Source: Thermoplasmatota archaeon (GTDB lineage: Archaea > Thermoplasmatota > E2 > DHVEG-1). Taken from it: a DNA stretch of 24,316 nt. Location: assembly GCA_022866015.1 (NCBI GenBank), contig JALHTX010000035.1, positions 1 to 24,316 of the forward strand, in the 5' to 3' direction. Within the stretch, counting starts at the first letter, position 1, and each line of letters starts with the position of its first letter. Below the pieces are notes generated by a model. The model did not search any database, was not told the origin of the DNA, and saw only the letters and a list, made by a program, of their open reading frames with translations. The position numbers and the translations under genes were made by a program. This document shows, one piece after another, positions 22,786-24,316 of the stretch.

Positions 22786-22845
22786 TTTATAAATAAGGTC
22801 GTTATTCCCGAAGACTACATTTTTCCGCTTTATTGGAGAAAATGT
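22786..22845 (+). promoter_or_regulatory. rpl1 promoter and leader hairpin
   Basis: TTTATAAATA at 22786-22795 is a TATA box, placing transcription start near 22815-22820. Directly there, ACATTTTTCC (22817-22826) pairs with GGAGAAAATGT (22835-22845), a 10-bp stem with one bulged G and an 8-nt loop. The leader continues about 30 nt, with GATGATGAT before the ATG. L1 regulates its own operon by binding its mRNA in bacteria and in methanogens, so an L1 site is plausible but unproven. Confidence 0.45.
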
Positions 22846-22874
22846 GCATATAAATAAACACTCGATGATGATCT

Positions 22875-23519
22875 ATGACTGCGAAAAAAACAATTGATAT
22901 TGTAGAGAAGGCTTTAGAGGAATCTAAGAAGCTTAATCGTAAATTCAAAGAAAATGTTGATCTAGTTTTTAATCTAAAAAATATTGATATGAATCTTCCA
23001 AAGAACCGTATTGATCAAGAAGTTATTTTACCTCATGGTCGTGGTAAAGAAGCAAAAGTCGCTATTTTTGCCAGTGGTGAACTAGCAATTAAATCAAAAA
23101 AACACGTCAATCTTCTAATAAAACCTGAGGAAATCGAAGAGCTTTCCAGTAATAAGAAAAAATTCAAAAAAATTGCAGATGAACATGAATTCTTTATAGC
23201 AGAGGCACCTTTAATGCCAACAATTGGTAAAAGCCTTGGTACTGTACTCGGTCCAAGGGGTAAAATGCCAAAACCAGTTCCACCAAATGCTGATGTATCA
23301 AGTATGGTTAATAACCTTCGTAAAACAGTAAAAGTACGCTCAAAGAGTACTATAACTTTTCATACTATAGCAGGTAGTGCAGATATGCCAAAAGAACATA
23401 TAGCAGAAAACATTGATACGATCATTAAGCGTATTGAAGGTATTCTAGAGCGTGGTAGACTAAACATTGGATCAGTATATGTTAAAACAACTATGGGTCC
23501 ATCTCAGAGGTTAATATAA
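22875..23519 (+). CDS. rpl1: Large ribosomal subunit protein uL1
   Basis: The 214-residue protein has the uL1 pattern: NVDLVFNLKNIDMN, ILPHGRGKEAKVAIFASGE, the central domain FIAEAPLMPTIGKSLGTVLG followed by PRGKMPKPVPPNAD, and FHTIAGSADMPKEHIAEN. It binds the L1 stalk of 23S rRNA and is usually an autoregulator of its operon. The start is ATG at 22875, giving MTAKKTIDIVEKALEESKK. It is followed after 15 nt by rpl10 in the usual rpl1-rpl10 order, but rpl11 is not directly upstream as in most archaea. Confidence 0.97.
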   Translation: MTAKKTIDIVEKALEESKKLNRKFKENVDLVFNLKNIDMNLPKNRIDQEVILPHGRGKEAKVAIFASGELAIKSKKHVNLLIKPEEIEELSSNKKKFKKIADEHEFFIAEAPLMPTIGKSLGTVLGPRGKMPKPVPPNADVSSMVNNLRKTVKVRSKSTITFHTIAGSADMPKEHIAENIDTIIKRIEGILERGRLNIGSVYVKTTMGPSQRLI

Positions 23520-23534
23520 GGGAGGTTTAATTTT

Positions 23535-24316
23535 ATGGCTGCACATGTTGCTGAATGGAAGTTTAATGAGGTAAAACAAATTACAGATCTCATTACAAAA
23601 AACAAGGTTATAGGAATAGTTCAAGTAGGAGGCATTCCAGCACCCCAAATGCAACAAATGAGAAAAAATTTACACGGCGTTGCAACCATTCGTTCTGCAA
23701 AAAATAGTCTTTTAAATCTTGCTTTAGATGAAGCTGAAAAACAGATGAAAGGAATATCAAGTTTAAAAGAATTGGTAAACGGTCAAGCAGCAATAATTAC
23801 AACTGATATGAATCCGTTTAAACTTTTTGCAAAAATAAAGGAATCACGAGCAAATGCTCCAGCAAAAGGTGGAGAAAAACTTAGTTATGATATAGAAATA
23901 AAAGCAGGAGATACACCTTTTAAACCTGGGCCAATAGTAGGAGAATTACAAAAAGTAGGAATCCCTGCAGCAATACAGGACGGAAAAGTAGTAATAAAAA
24001 CTGATAAAGTAATAGTTCCCGCAGGAGAAAAAATAAAACCTGATGTTGCAAAAATGCTCGCACGTCTTGAGATATTCCCAATAGAAATAGGAATAGGATT
24101 AAACGGCGTGTATGAAAATGGAACTGTATTCAAACCAGATGTACTTGATGTAAATATTGAAGAATTCATAGGAAAAATAAGTCTAGCATCAGGAAATGCT
24201 TTCATCCTAGCATTAGAACTAGGATGGACAAATAAGCAAACAATACAACCACTTATTATGAAAGCTTACAACAATGCACTTGTTGTAGCAATAGAGCAGG
24301 GCATTGTTAATAAAGA
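23535..24316 (+). CDS. rpl10: Large ribosomal subunit protein uL10 (acidic P0), partial at right edge
   Basis: The frame is open from ATG at 23535 to the end of the window (260 residues). GGAGG at 23521-23525 is the ribosome site. It begins MAAHVAEWKFNEVKQITDLI and continues with VIGIVQVGGIPAPQMQQMRK, the archaeal/eukaryotic P0 pattern, then IRSAKNSLLNLALDEAEK, the insertion domain around FKPGPIVGELQKVGIPAAIQ, and GKVVIKTDKVIVPAGEKI. It forms the stalk base that carries L12 dimers. The C-terminal helices and tail lie outside the window. Confidence 0.97.
   Translation, partial: MAAHVAEWKFNEVKQITDLITKNKVIGIVQVGGIPAPQMQQMRKNLHGVATIRSAKNSLLNLALDEAEKQMKGISSLKELVNGQAAIITTDMNPFKLFAKIKESRANAPAKGGEKLSYDIEIKAGDTPFKPGPIVGELQKVGIPAAIQDGKVVIKTDKVIVPAGEKIKPDVAKMLARLEIFPIEIGIGLNGVYENGTVFKPDVLDVNIEEFIGKISLASGNAFILALELGWTNKQTIQPLIMKAYNNALVVAIEQGIVNK

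Overview
The window is archaeal, AT-rich chromosome carrying one integrated mobile element. The archaeal assignment rests on archaeosine tRNA-guanine transglycosylase (TgtA), Spt5/SecE/L11/L1/L10 of archaeal type, the archaea-specific tRNA-Ile2 agmatinylation enzyme TiaS, and TATA-box promoters with several apparently leaderless starts. FtsZ and the MEDS-type histidine kinase point to a euryarchaeote in the broad sense; I cannot name the genus.

Left chromosomal flank (1-5991): 5' part of tgtA; divergent nadX and nadC (NAD biosynthesis from aspartate and quinolinate); ftsZ; the secE-spt5-rpl11 unit; a small coiled-coil protein convergent with and overlapping rpl11; a PHP-domain phosphoesterase.

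Integrated element (about 5992-20353, 14.3 kb): it is bounded by a perfect 44-bp direct repeat. The right copy forms the 3' part of an intact tRNA-Gly(GCC) gene; the left copy is a detached tRNA 3' fragment. A 59-codon ribbon-helix-helix-like ORF runs leftward through the left repeat, and the tyrosine recombinase catalytic domain lies just inside the right repeat. Both use the same reading frame of the repeat, so the circular form would encode one integrase of about 331 residues. This is the SSV-type arrangement, in which integration cuts the integrase gene in two. Inside are a replication operon (87-aa protein, 839-aa primase/helicase, 48-aa zinc ribbon), a remnant of a type I restriction HsdR subunit, a membrane protein and a translationally coupled pair (membrane protein plus SEC-C protein), two related Lrp/AsnC-like regulators, a small coiled-coil protein related to the one beside rpl11, two exported proteins, and a MEDS-domain sensor histidine kinase. 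Four gene-poor stretches hold dispersed short repeats and inverted repeats, and a GC-rich repeat cluster lies inside the 3' end of the primase gene.

Right chromosomal flank (20354-24316): tRNA-Gly, tiaS (whose conserved N-terminus seems to need a non-standard ATT start), a divergent archaeal HTH regulator, then rpl1 and the 5' part of rpl10. Removing the element would bring rpl11 and rpl1 from about 17.9 kb to about 3.5 kb apart.

The most interesting items are the split integrase with a ribbon-helix-helix N-terminus overlapping the tRNA-derived att site, the DNA-level repeats in the primase gene, the dispersed structured non-coding units, and the ATT start of tiaS.
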